DNA from: Rhizaria sp. SCN 62-66
Taxonomy: Eukaryota > Rhizaria, unplaced
Length of the DNA stretch: 64,000 nucleotides
Reading direction: 5' to 3'
NCBI GenBank assembly: GCA_001724265.1
Contig: MEDY01000147.1
Span: 1 to 64,000 of the forward strand
Of the stretch, positions 37,106 to 47,491 are shown piece after piece. Within the stretch, counting starts at the first letter, position 1. Each line of letters starts with the position of its first letter. The notes beneath the pieces are model-generated. The model ran no database searches. It was not told the origin of the DNA and saw nothing but the letters and a program-made list of their open reading frames with translations. Position numbers and translations under genes: made by a program.

Positions 37106-39274
37106 TTAGAAGTTGGCCTTGACGGAGCGCTTGCTGCCGGTGGCGGCGACTGCGGCCTTCTTGACCATCGCGCGCACCTCCTCCTCATCTTCGCTCTCGT
37201 CGTCATCGCCGCTATCGGCGGCGCGGCGCTTGCTCTTGCCCGTAGCAGCAGGCTTGTCATTGTCGTCGTCGTCAAAGTCACTGTCATCGTTCTCGTAGCG
37301 CGACTCGGAGAGGTCGCCATCCTCGTCCTCGTCGTCGAACTCGCCCTCACCGTCCTCCTCCGCGTCCTCCTCGTCGTCGACGTCGCCGTACTGGCCGCGG
37401 GCCGCAGCGGTGGCGCCACCCGCAGCGGCCACGGCGAGCTTGAGCGCAGTCGCGATCTCGCTGTCGCCGCCCCAGGCCGCCGCCGCCGCCGCCGCCGCCG
37501 CCGCGTCAGTGGACCCCGCCTGCTGCTGCTGCTGCTGTTGCTGCTGCGGGTTCTGCGCGCCGACGTATCCCTGCGCGGCGTCGGCGGCGGCGAGGAGCAG
37601 GTCGAGCTCGCCCTTGACGCGCGCGCACTCGTCGCTGACAGCGATCTCGGCCTTGAGCCGGCTCTGCAGCCGCCACAGCAGCTCGTCCACGGCCACCGAC
37701 TGGCGCAGCACGGGCGTGTACAGGTCAAGCACGACGCCCAGCACGTCCGCGAGCAGCGCCGAGACGCGAGGCAGCGCGAGGTGCTTGCTGACGAAGAGCA
37801 GCACTGTCTCGAGCGAGGCGTCGTCGCGGCCGCCCAGCGCGACGCCCAGCCCGCCGCGGCGCAGCAGCTCCTCCACCACGGTGGCGACGACGTTGACGTC
37901 GCCCGTCGCCAGCGCTGCGTCGAGCGCCGCGCCGTACGCGAAGGAGCGCAGGTGCGCGTCGAAGGCAGCCAGGTGGCGCTTGCGGGTGTGCTCTACGACG
38001 AGGTCGTCCTCATCCGCGCGGTGCGACGTGCCGCGGTTGAAGTGCGCGTAGACCGAGGAGCGCAGCCGCTGCGGCAGCGGCGCCGGGTTGGCGGCCGCGC
38101 GCTGCTCGAGCGTGGGCCGGTAGCGCAGCGACAGCGTGCCGTCCGCGTGGCCGACGGCGAGCAGCGAGCCGCAGGGCGAGAGCGCGATCGAGAGCAGCGG
38201 CGAGGAGTAGCGGATGGCGTGCACGGGGCGGTACGTGCGCGTGTCGTAGATCTTGACGACGCCGTCGAGCGACGCGACGAGCAGGCGCGCGCCCTGGGGG
38301 TCGACGGCGAGCGCCGTCACCGTCTTCTGCTGCCAGGGCAGCACGGCGACTGGCTGCGACCCCGCGGGCGCGGTCACGTCCCAGACCTTAACCGTGGTGT
38401 CGCCGGCCGTGTAGAGCAGCGCGCCCGAGGGGTGCACGGCGATAGCCTGGATGGGCGCGCCATGGTTGACCGTGAGCGCGGCCGTCCGCACCTTGACCGC
38501 GCCGGCGACGGAACTCAAGCCGCCGGGGCCGGTCGAGTTGTTGCGCTGGCCGCGGGCGGCGCGGCGGGCGATGGCCTCGACGTCCTTGGTCGTGTCCGTG
38601 GGCGCGAGCGGCTCGGCGGCAGCGTCGGCGGCGAGCGCGGCGTCGGTGGCGGCGCGCGCGGCCTCAGCGGCGAGCGCGATGGCGTCGGCGGCGTCGAACA
38701 TGCGCGCAGTGTGGTCATAGGAACCGGTGAAGAAGACCGTCTCGCTGACCGGCGAGGGCACCAGGCAGCGCACCGAGTCCGTGTGCGCCGTGAAGACCAC
38801 GATCTCGGACTCGGTCGGCAGGTCGAAGAGGCGCACCGTCTTGTCGTTGGACGCCGACAGGAGTCGGGTCCCGTCGCCGAGGAAGGCAACGGCGTTGACC
38901 GCGCTCTGGTGCGTGGGAAACGTACGCAGAATGGTGCGGGAGCCGGTGTCGAAGACGTTGATAAGGCCGTCCTCGGAGCCGCCCGCGAGCATCTTGCCGT
39001 CGGGCCGGTACGCCACAGAGTTGACGGGCGTGTGGAAGCGTGAGATGGTCTTGCGAACCGTCTGCGTCGCCTTGTTGTAGGTAGTAATGCGCGTCGAGGC
39101 CGCAATAGCAAGCTCTTGGGACCCAGAGGCGCAGAAAGACATCGCGGCAACGCGGCCGGTGTGACGCTCGCGCGTCTTGACACTGTACTTGGCCCAGTAG
39201 CGCGACTCGGGCGTGGTCTTGGGCGCGCCGGACGTGGGCGGGCGCTGCACCACCGTGGGGCGGTACTGGCTCAT
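37106..39274 (-). CDS. UTP15: U3 snoRNP / t-UTP protein UTP15
   Basis: WD40 subunit of the small-subunit processome (t-UTP/UTP-A), needed for pre-18S rRNA processing and linked to rDNA transcription in the nucleolus. One exon, 722 aa, stop TAA. The N-terminus MSQYRPTVVQRPP ... ESRYWAKY matches UTP15 (YKPVxxQ ... YWxxY). WD repeats follow, e.g. VNSVAYRPDGKMLAGGSEDG, LLSASNDKTVRLFDLP, FFTGSYDHTARMFDA and VKVWDVTAP. The Utp15 C-terminal domain begins near HLAAFDAHLRSFAYGAALDA and includes LLRRGGLGVALGGRD and VLDLYTPVLRQSVAVDELL. A family-atypical C-terminal tail is poly-Gln, poly-Ala, then very acidic (EEDAEEDGEGEFDDEDEDG), ending with a Lys/Arg-rich stretch. Human UTP15 is 518 aa; the extra length is mainly this tail and an Ala-rich insert between WD repeats. 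ATG is at 39272-39274. Confidence 0.93.
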   Translation of the reverse strand: MSQYRPTVVQRPPTSGAPKTTPESRYWAKYSVKTRERHTGRVAAMSFCASGSQELAIAASTRITTYNKATQTVRKTISRFHTPVNSVAYRPDGKMLAGGSEDGLINVFDTGSRTILRTFPTHQSAVNAVAFLGDGTRLLSASNDKTVRLFDLPTESEIVVFTAHTDSVRCLVPSPVSETVFFTGSYDHTARMFDAADAIALAAEAARAATDAALAADAAAEPLAPTDTTKDVEAIARRAARGQRNNSTGPGGLSSVAGAVKVRTAALTVNHGAPIQAIAVHPSGALLYTAGDTTVKVWDVTAPAGSQPVAVLPWQQKTVTALAVDPQGARLLVASLDGVVKIYDTRTYRPVHAIRYSSPLLSIALSPCGSLLAVGHADGTLSLRYRPTLEQRAAANPAPLPQRLRSSVYAHFNRGTSHRADEDDLVVEHTRKRHLAAFDAHLRSFAYGAALDAALATGDVNVVATVVEELLRRGGLGVALGGRDDASLETVLLFVSKHLALPRVSALLADVLGVVLDLYTPVLRQSVAVDELLWRLQSRLKAEIAVSDECARVKGELDLLLAAADAAQGYVGAQNPQQQQQQQQQAGSTDAAAAAAAAAAWGGDSEIATALKLAVAAAGGATAAARGQYGDVDDEEDAEEDGEGEFDDEDEDGDLSESRYENDDSDFDDDDNDKPAATGKSKRRAADSGDDDESEDEEEVRAMVKKAAVAATGSKRSVKANF

Positions 39275-40065
39275 CGCGGGGCGGAAAAGCGCGGAACGCG
39301 TGCAACGGCGCCGGAGGGAAGAGTACGGGAGTGTGCTGGGCGGGGTTGGGTGCGGGGGCAGTCGCGGAGGCGCGCGGGAGCGAAAGAAGGGAAAGCTGTG
39401 GGAGAGGGGGGCAAAGGGGTCCGAAAGGATGAGTTAGCGACATGGGTTCATCGTTGAAGCGCACAAAAATAGCTCCACAAAATAAAATATTGACTTTAGA
39501 TAATATAATTCTTTTTAACAATGCCATCTTGCTCGTTGACATGCACTTCTCCCCGCTTTTGCGTGCGCGCAACAATTGCTTTGTCTCAGCGTACAGCTTC
39601 CTCGGGGTTCGCAAAAATTCGAACACAGCAACGCATCGTAGCCAAACAAAACGAGTGTATCTCGATGAAGAATGCACGAGTGAAAAAAATATCTTTTATT
39701 ATATTACATGTATGTACGTATAGAACTGTTCTTGATAATATTTTCTGAAAATAGAAGACAATGTAACGCAGCAGACGCTCGGAAAGTGTGACTCTCTCTC
39801 TCGTGTTGCCACTTGCATGTTGTCGCAGTTTGATCATCATGAAGAAGTGAACAGCAACAACATGTAACAATCACGTGTTCTTGAATGCTATCTAATCATA
39901 AAGAGAGAGTCAACAACAGCACGAAGACAAAGTCACAAAAACAAGGGAGTCACACTTACTTATAACGTGTCGCTCCCATATTTGTTTTGTAATTGTATCT
40001 TTACACTAACAAGCTGACTTACTGGTCAGTTTGTGTGTTGTTGCCAGCAACAGGCGGCTGTTCAC
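39275..40065. other. Intergenic: UTP15 upstream, eIF2-alpha downstream
   Basis: GC-rich next to the UTP15 start, then AT-rich. It holds the UTP15 promoter and the eIF2-alpha 3' UTR. No supported ORF, RNA gene or repeat. Confidence 0.55.
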
Positions 40066-41268
40066 TTACTCGTCCTCGTCCTCATCCTCATCCTCGTCCT
40101 CGTCCTCATCCTCATCCTCGTCGTCGTTCTCCTCGTGCTTGCCAGTCTTGGTGAGCTTCTTGTCCTCGCCGTCGGAGCTGATGGCGGGCGCCTCCTTGAC
40201 GACGACGTGGCCCTCCTTGGTCGAGAGCACCTCGCGCACCTTCTCGATCGCCTGCTCCATCAGCGCGATCGCCTTGCTCGCGTTGACAGACACGGTCGTG
40301 ATGGTGTACGAGGGCGGGGCGAGGATGCGGAACTTGAGCTGGATGTCCTCGGTCGAGCACGCCTGGCCCGCGATGAGCGCCTCGCGGATCGCGTCCACGC
40401 CCTCCTGGCCGAAGCACGTCGCCTCAATCGTCGCGCGGATGTAGTGCGGCTGGGGGGTCATGCGGTGCTTGATGATGCTGATCATCGTCGAGCGCACGTC
40501 GGCGGGCATCGTGGCGGAGTACTTGTCGAGCACCGACTCGTCGCCGTTGACGATCGAAATGAAGGCGTCGTAGGCGTGGCCGAAGCGCTGGTAAAGGTCC
40601 CAGCCGAACATCTCGTACAGCTCCAGCAGGGTGCGCTTGGTCAGCGTCGCGGTGCGGCCGAGGATCGAGTGAACCTGTTATAGAGGCAAGTAAGAAGGAA
40701 ACAAAAACAAACGTAGTACAGAGATGACATATGGGCGAAAATTAAGAGTGGATTAAGGTTTGAGAAGCAGATGTCGAGCTAGATACACTCGCTCGAAGGC
40801 GATCGGTGTTGCTTGCCTCCAGCCGCGAGAATGGAGTGTTTGTGTTTGCGGACGTACCTGGCGGGAGCGGGCATAGCGGTCGCGGGCCAGGGTGACCTCG
40901 CCGGGGGTGACGCGGCGCTTGGAGAGGTCAATGAAGCCCTTCTCGGTGTCGACGCGGAGCACGACGACGGCCTCCATGCGGCCGACGCGGATGACACGGT
41001 TCATCGAGCGAATGCGGCGGCGGGTGAGCTCGGACGCAAGGATCATACCCTTGACGTTCTTGTACTCGAGGAGGGTAACGTAGGCACCGAGCTCGGCAAT
41101 CTGCTCGACCTGGACCATGACGACCTCGTCCGCGCTGGGGTGCTCCTTGGCGTACATGCGGCACGTGCGGCCCACGTCGCGGGACTCGCCGTCGTCGGCG
41201 GCAGCGTTCTGCTGGCCGTGCTCGGCCAGGAAGCGCGCCTTGTCCTCCTCAGGGATCGGCTCAGACAT
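40066..41268 (-). CDS. EIF2S1: Translation initiation factor eIF2 subunit alpha
   Basis: Regulatory subunit of the eIF2 ternary complex that brings initiator tRNA to the 40S subunit. Exons are 40858-41268 and 40066-40674 (GTACGT donor), 339 aa. The S1 domain contains GMILASELTRRRIRSMNRVIR; Ser88 is the equivalent of the Ser51 target of stress kinases and keeps the RRRIRS context. Then MEAVVVLRVDTEKGFIDLSKRRV, the helical domain (GWDLYQRFGHAYDAF), and the alpha/beta domain with GQEGVDAIREALIAGQACST and RILAPPSYTITT. The C-terminus is a pure Asp/Glu alternation encoded by a CTC/ATC/GTC microsatellite, replacing the usual short acidic tail. CTCTGCAG stands 5 nt before the ATG, so a leader intron or trans-splice site is possible. 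Stop is TAA. Confidence 0.95.
40072..40131 (-). repeat. Asp-Glu coding microsatellite in eIF2-alpha
   Basis: Repeats of six bases (plus strand CTCGTC/CTCATC) encoding an (Glu-Asp)n tail of about 20 residues at the eIF2-alpha C-terminus. Probably variable in length. Confidence 0.8.
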
Positions 41269-41799
41269 GCTAGCTGCAGAGTAAAAACAGGCGTGGAGGA
41301 AACAAAACACAGCGGTGTAAGGTGGCGAATCAGAAACAAATGATGTGGAGTTGGTCGCGGGCGGTGGGAGGCTGGCGCGCGACGCGGAGGGTTGCGCACA
41401 TCGACACGCAGAGCCACAGAGCGCTTAGCGCGGCCACGACGCACGGCTTGCCACACCGTCAACCAAACATCGCAATACTACATCTTAGTAAATTTTCGCA
41501 TAAATTCGTTATTCCATTTTGTACCACACCAAAGCACGACATCTAGCGCCCTAGATACCCCCTGACTCGCTCGCGCTTCTCGCTTTGACTTCGGTCTGCC
41601 GTCCATCCCGCCCGCCACGAGACTTTTTGCGAACCGTGGAAACTTCGAGCGAACGCCCGCCACAGCAAAGTGGTGCGAGCTGGGGTGGCATGATCAAAAG
41701 TGTAATTCGAGCTCTTTCATTTGATCGTCAACAGCGCTTATATACCATTATGTCATTAAATTACTTATATTACATTCTTATTTTTGTTTATCGTTGCAG
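41269..41799. promoter_or_regulatory. Divergent promoter region eIF2-alpha / HAD protein
   Basis: Shared upstream region. On the plus side it ends in a T-rich stretch and TTGCAG immediately before the HAD gene's ATG. On the minus side a T-rich stretch and CTGCAG precede the eIF2-alpha ATG. Both look like 3' splice sites abutting start codons. Confidence 0.5.
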
Positions 41800-43953
41800 A
41801 TGAGTGAGTCTAAAGATGGTTTATCGCGCCTCAAAGTCTACGCCTTCGACTGGTACGTCATCATCGTCACCATTTTCTTTCCGAACACGTCCCATTCTTC
41901 GCCCGAAGCGTTCTTACGTTTTAAGCACTATTCGCACTATTGCCTGCTCTTTGTTGCGCTTACCTACAGGGACGATAACCTCGTCTACATGCCAACGACG
42001 ATGATTCTGTACCGCCGCCCGCAGGACCCCTCCGCGGCGCGGCCCTCAGACCTGTCCTACGGCGGGCAGTACGACTCCGTTAACTACGACATGAGCGGCG
42101 TGGGCGATTTCTGGGAGCCGTACCAGGTTTCTACTGCCGAGTTTGCTTCTCTGCGCCGTCTCCCGGCCTCGGAGCGCACGTTTACGTACAACGCGTCGTC
42201 GTTTCAGTACTTCGAGTCGCCCACCCGCTTCACGCACGACGTGCACACTGCGCTCACATCACCTTATATCGCTGATTCCAACGCTAACAACGCTTCTGCT
42301 GTAACAGCGAGTGGTGACCCCGCGCCCGGCACGTCTGCGTTTGCCGCGCTGTCGGTGTCGACCGCGATCGAGGTCATCATGCGCCGCTTTCCCGCTCTAG
42401 GCCCGTCGTTCCCCAAGCTCTGCACCGCGGTGCTCTCGGCGGCCCCTTTGCTAGTCATCACCGCGCGCGGCCAGCCCGCGGCGCGGCTGATGCAGGGGCT
42501 GTGTTTCCTGCTCTCTGTCACGCTGCTCACCCACCCGGTCGCCGCAGCGCAGGCCGCCGCGGCCGCCAAAGCTGCGGGATATGGTAACAGCAACAGGACT
42601 CACAGTGACACGAATGACGATGACGATGATGACAGTGACGGGTTGACTGCGTGGCTTGCCTCCGTTGCCACCACCGCCCCGGCCTCTCTTGCCCACGGTC
42701 ATCCCTCCACTTTCGCCGCGCCCCTCCCGCGGCCCGTTGCCCGCTACCTCCGCGTGCAGCACCTCTTCGCGGTCAGCTCGCCCGAGTACAGGGCCGTGGC
42801 GGGCCGCATGGAGGCCGTGGCGGCCGCGCTGGGCCATTACTTGCCCGCACACGGCGGCGGCTCACAACACTTAGAGTCTCAGGAGCAGTCACAGTCTCGG
42901 TCTGAGTCTCAGTCTCAGTCCGAGTCGGAATCGTTGTCGTCGCTGCTGCGCCAGGCCGAAGGCAGCGGGATGTCAGTGACTGTGTGCGCGGACACAGGCA
43001 CGGGTTCTTGTACCGCTAGCAACAACTGCACAATTGCTACGAGTGACTGTGAGCTGATTGTGAAACAGTTGTCAAACTTGAAGCTTCACTTTCACTTTGA
43101 AATTCACACAGCTCTCAGTAACGGCGCTGCAACTGCTGCCACTGGTAGTTCCGCTGCCAGCGGCGGCAGCGCTGTGATGGGGGCTGAGGCGCTGGATGCG
43201 CATTACTCCCCCGAAAAGGGCAAGTGCGTCGCCATTCTGTGGTTTACAGCGCTGTTTCTCTCGCGCCAGGGCATCGCTCTGTGGACCAAGGCCGCCACCG
43301 CTGCTGTCGCTAGCAACAACAGCAGCAGCAGCAGCAAGACCAAGACTGACTGTGAGCAGAGTGAGAGTGACCGTGAGCAGCATGAGGGCGACCCGCTGCG
43401 CGTTCTGTCCCCGACGTGGGCCCTCGCGCCCGCGCTGTTACACAGGCTCGTCACGACTGCTCGCAACAACCGCGAGAGCAATAGCAAGAGCAACTGCAGC
43501 AACAGCATGCACACCAGTGTTGAGAATGTGAGTCGGGAGAGTATTGTTTCACCGATGACTGCACTCGCCTCAGCCCTCACTCTCAACCACAGATTTGCTG
43601 CTGATGCGGCCTCGAACACCGGTGCTGTAACTGTCTCCCCTGCAGTGACCGTGACCGTGAGCACGGCCTCCCCTCTTGCTGCGAATGTGAGCGCAACGAC
43701 GGGAAGCCATGGCTTACAGGCACCGTCGCAGCCGCATGTCCGGTCCCAGTCGCAGTCGTTGCAGCTACCGATCAGCTCGCTGTCCCTGTCCATCTCGATG
43801 GGCTTCTCGGACGATGATCCGAAGAACCTGACCGCAATCGAGTCGCTTTTCGCGCGCACGCTGGCGGCGCAGAGCCCTCACGTGCGCTTCGTGCTCTACA
43901 ACGCCTCGGTCAAGGGCGAGACACCGGTTAAGGTCGCGGTGAAGCAAGACTGA
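41800..43953 (+). CDS. HAD-superfamily phosphatase-like protein
   Basis: Exons are 41800-41852 and 41970-43953 (GTACGT donor, TACAG acceptor), 678 aa. Splicing restores VYAFDWDDNLVYMPT, a HAD motif I (Asp17-x-Asp19) split by the intron. Motif II is likely LLVITARGQP, and the late GFSDDDPKNL fits the acidic motif IV, followed by VRFVLYNAS. The central part has Ser/Gln-, Asp- and Asn-rich insertions. The protein belongs to the FDxDDN-type HAD proteins of fungi and protists, whose substrate I do not know. Without splicing the frame stays open but 39 residues interrupt the catalytic motif. Three exact copies of the dispersed GTGACYGTGAGC 12-mer lie in exon 2. Stop is TGA. The fold call is good; the function is open. 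Confidence 0.75.
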   Translation: MSESKDGLSRLKVYAFDWYVIIVTIFFPNTSHSSPEAFLRFKHYSHYCLLFVALTYRDDNLVYMPTTMILYRRPQDPSAARPSDLSYGGQYDSVNYDMSGVGDFWEPYQVSTAEFASLRRLPASERTFTYNASSFQYFESPTRFTHDVHTALTSPYIADSNANNASAVTASGDPAPGTSAFAALSVSTAIEVIMRRFPALGPSFPKLCTAVLSAAPLLVITARGQPAARLMQGLCFLLSVTLLTHPVAAAQAAAAAKAAGYGNSNRTHSDTNDDDDDDSDGLTAWLASVATTAPASLAHGHPSTFAAPLPRPVARYLRVQHLFAVSSPEYRAVAGRMEAVAAALGHYLPAHGGGSQHLESQEQSQSRSESQSQSESESLSSLLRQAEGSGMSVTVCADTGTGSCTASNNCTIATSDCELIVKQLSNLKLHFHFEIHTALSNGAATAATGSSAASGGSAVMGAEALDAHYSPEKGKCVAILWFTALFLSRQGIALWTKAATAAVASNNSSSSSKTKTDCEQSESDREQHEGDPLRVLSPTWALAPALLHRLVTTARNNRESNSKSNCSNSMHTSVENVSRESIVSPMTALASALTLNHRFAADAASNTGAVTVSPAVTVTVSTASPLAANVSATTGSHGLQAPSQPHVRSQSQSLQLPISSLSLSISMGFSDDDPKNLTAIESLFARTLAAQSPHVRFVLYNASVKGETPVKVAVKQD

Positions 43954-44296
43954 GACTGTGAGACTGGAGATGACGGTGGGCATGCACAATGAGATGAGCG
44001 AGTTATTATACAGTGACAGAATGTGAGCGTGACTGTCTGTGTAAGCTTGCAGTGGAGTCAAACACTTTTAAACATGTTATTTAGTTCTATTAGCCACCAT
44101 GATTTTACCTATTGTTGTTCTTTTTTGGCTCATAAGCAATACATCAGTAACGATTGCCATCAACATAGCGTTTAGAGATTAAAAAAACAACTCAATTTAT
44201 TCTAAAATTATACTACACATACAATCTAACGTCACAAACTATAACTGCACAATAGATATCATACTTGGATCGCCGATACAAAAGCATGCTTGCGAT
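43954..44296. other. Convergent intergenic region
   Basis: Starts with GTGAC/GTGAG-rich sequence related to the dispersed 12-mer, then becomes AT-rich. It holds the 3' flanks of the HAD gene and CDC45. No gene seen. Confidence 0.5.
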
Positions 44297-46839
44297 TTAC
44301 GCGTTGACCGTGAGAGTGACGCTGCCGGAGACAGTGAAGATGAGTTGATGCAAGAAGTTCTTCAAGTCGGCCTTTTGCACGTACACGACGCTATTATCGA
44401 ACCCATCCTGGCGCACGCGCGCGCGGACCTTCTCGGCCGCGGCCCTGAACGCCGCGCCAAAGGCATTGGCGCCGCGGCGGGTCTTGGCCTGTCGCAGCGA
44501 GTTGGTGCCCAGCACGATATACGCGTCGGCCGCGGGGATCAGGAAGGCGACGACGAGCGGGCGCGATACTTTCTTGATGGCGATAAGGTCTTGCACAAAG
44601 CTGGCGAGCCGCGCGAGCGCGCCGGGCCGCGTGAACAGCGCCAAATCGGGCGACGAGTCGACGATGGCCTGGTGGACCATCGTGCGCATGTCCACCTCGC
44701 GCTTCTTAATCATGGCCACGCCCTGGCGGATGATCGCGCGCTGCACGTCGATCGCGAGCCCGATGCCGAGCCGCAGGAGATCCGCGCCCGGGCCCGTGGG
44801 CGCGAGCGCGTCGTAGGCCGACCAGAAGCACTGGCGCGACGGGCGCAGCGCGGCGGCCTGCGCGGCGGCGGCAGCGTTGGCGCTGGATCCCGCGAGGGAG
44901 CTGATCAGCGCGAGGCGGCCTGGCGTCAGCCCGACCGAGGCGACGACGGCGGCCGCGGCCGTGTTGCCTGCGCTGGCGTTGGCGGCCGCCGCGTCCGTGT
45001 CATCGTCCGCGGCGCGGCGCGCGGCGTCCTGGCTGGCCTTGACAACCGCGGCGTGCGTGGCCGAGGGCGCGCCGGCCGCCGCGCGGGCGCCGACGAGCTC
45101 GCTGGGCAGCGCGCCGGGACGCGTCTCGAGCAGCGCCGTGAGCGCGAAACAGGCGTCGAAGGCCGAGACGACAAGTGACGACGAATGCTGGCGGGTGTAG
45201 GACGGGTAAACGCGGTTGTCGAGGCCCAAGTCGTCGCCGAAGGCGTCTAGACTGCGGCGCAGGAGCGACTTGGTAGAGTCCTTCATCAACGGGTATGGAC
45301 TTTGAGCCTCAGCAAGAGACAAGCGCATGCGTGCAAGAGTCTATAAATGCACAGCAGTCAACAAGGCAAGGCAATAAGGTAAATAAATACGAGATACATG
45401 AATAACGAAGCATATACACCTGTGAAGATATTTGTTTTTGGTCAGAGAGCAATGACGTACTGCGCGCATATCTCCGATGCCGTTGTCGGTCCACGTCCTG
45501 AGGTGCGTGGCGACCCTCTTGGTGTTGGCCAGCGCGTCGTAGAGCGTCCAGTGGTGGAGCAGCGGGAACACGATCTCGTCCGCCGACGACAGCGCGCCCA
45601 CGGGCACGGCCTGCGGGGCCAGCTCCCCCGTGGCGTCGCGCACGGGCGCCTGCACCACGGCCACCGCTGGGCCCGCCAGCGCGGCGATCTGGCTGTGGTA
45701 CTCGGCCTCGGTCACGCGCTCGTGGATAAGCCCGTCAGTGATGGCCAGGATAAGCGGCCAGAGCACGTCGGCGCTCGGGGGACGCTCTTCGATGATTGAC
45801 ACGGTCCAGATCGTCCGCGCCACAGGGACGCCCACGGTCGACACGCGGTAGTACTGGTCCTAAACATACCATAGCAATTGGTGTGAAGAAAGAAGTGCAA
45901 AATAAAAAGTCGATTAAGTAAAGTAAGTACTGTAGTAGAGATGATATAATCCATTTGGCCGAGTTTTGCATTGCCATTTCGTTGATATGCAAGAATTACG
46001 TACGATTTGCTGCTGAATCTCGCGCCGCTGGCGGATGCGCTCGCTCCTCTCGCGGGCCAACTGCAGCGCGCTTTTTCGCTGCTGGTGGTGCTGCTGCTGC
46101 TGCGTCGTCTCTGCCGCCGACGCACTTGCGCCGCTCTTGCCGCTGCCGATGCGAGCACGCTTGTCGGGCTTGGAGGTCTTGTGCGCCGAAGGGGCGGTGC
46201 GTTTTCCGTTCTTCGACTTGGCATTCGCAGCCTTCGACTTGTTCGAGTTGGTTTCCTTTGACTTGGAGCGCTTAGACTTGCTGGTCTTGCCCTTGGCCTC
46301 CTCGCCGTCGCTGTCGCTGTTATCGCCATTCTTCGTCTCATCGCCGTCATCGTAGTCGTCCTCAGTGAGACCGAAAGGGTTGTGCTTCTTCGTCTTGGCC
46401 TTGCTCTTCTCACTACTTGCATTTGCACTGACACTCATACTGTCATCGCCGTCGTCATCATCGCTGTCGCCGTCGTCATCGCTATCGGCATCATCAGTGA
46501 CTGTGGCAGCCTTCCGGTCCCGTTTCTTTCTCTTGAGCATGCGCGTATAGTCACTGTCGTCGCCATCATCGTCGCCGTCATCGTCCAGCGAGGCCTCCTC
46601 CTCGTCTTCTTCCTCATTAAACCGATCACTGCTGTCGCCCTCGTAGCCATCGCCCTCCGCGCCGTCGCCCTCGACTCCCCAGTGCGAGTCGTCCCCGACG
46701 TCGCCCATGTCGTCGTCGCTGTCGCCAGTGTAGCCGTCGTAGTCAGCGCCGTCGTCGACGATGAAGTCATCGACGTCATCGTCGCCACCGCCGCCCCCGC
46801 GCTTCTTGCCGTTGCCGCTGCCCGTACTCGCACCCGCAC

Positions 46840-46873
<34 letters not shown>

Positions 46874-47491
46874 GCCGCCAGCATCAGCGCCAGCGCTGTT
46901 TGCGTAGCCTTCGTCGTCGGCGGCAGTCAGCACGAGCTCCAGCGGCATCACGGGCGGGTAGCTGGCCTCGGCGTCAGCCTCGGTCAGCGCCACGCGCACG
47001 CGCTTGTTGCTGGCGCTGGTGTTGTGGTGATGTACGGGCCGGTGCGAGTCAATGCAGTAGACGTTGACATTGGCGCGCGCGCGGTGCTTGAGTTGCAGCA
47101 GCGCCTCCAGGTCAGCGCCGGCGCCGCAGTCAAGCAGGACGATGCTAACAGCGGGCGCGTCGAGGTCGCCGTCGTCCTCATCGTCGTCGTTGCCGTGCGC
47201 GAGCGATGACGAGGAGGACGACGATGAGTAGATCGAGCGAGAGGCTCTTGACTTGGGGGCGGGCACAGGGCCCACAAAGGCGTCCGTTGCGACAACCATG
47301 TCCTGGTAACCGGACACGGGAACGACAGCGTAAGCGATGCAGTCACTCTCAAGCAGGCCGACGAGCATTTGGTAAGAGCAGAGCCCATCGATGGTGTTAG
47401 CGGGGAGGATGAGGATGCGGTGCTTTCGCTTGCGGAAGTCGAGCCGAATCGACGGGTAGAGTAACTTCAGGTGGTTGTGAGGAATCAACAT
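44297..47491 (-). CDS. CDC45: DNA replication factor CDC45
   Basis: Component of the CMG replicative helicase, acting at origins and forks in the nucleus; derived from the DHH/RecJ fold. Exons are 46004-47491, 45461-45859 and 44297-45340 (both donors GTACGT), 976 aa against 566 in humans. The N-terminus ILILPANTIDGLCSYQML and YAVVPVSGYQDM, then VSIVLLDCGAGADLEALL and YCIDSHRPVHHHN, match CDC45. A very long acidic and then Lys/Ser-rich insertion covers about residues 180-470, where known CDC45 has a short acidic loop. Exon 2 starts with DQYYRVSTVGVP and contains HHWTLYDALANTKRVATHL; exon 3 has LARMRLSLAEAQ, DLALFTRPGALARLASFV and NAFGAAFRAAAEKV. The start was chosen because the core fold begins directly after MLIPHNHLKLL. 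Stop is TAA. Confidence 0.92.

Noticed and set aside
37538-39043. 501-codon plus-strand ORF across UTP15, and 57897-59510 minus across IFT172
   Set aside because: Antisense to clearly conserved WD40 coding sequence. The translated text is Arg/Val/Ala-rich noise.
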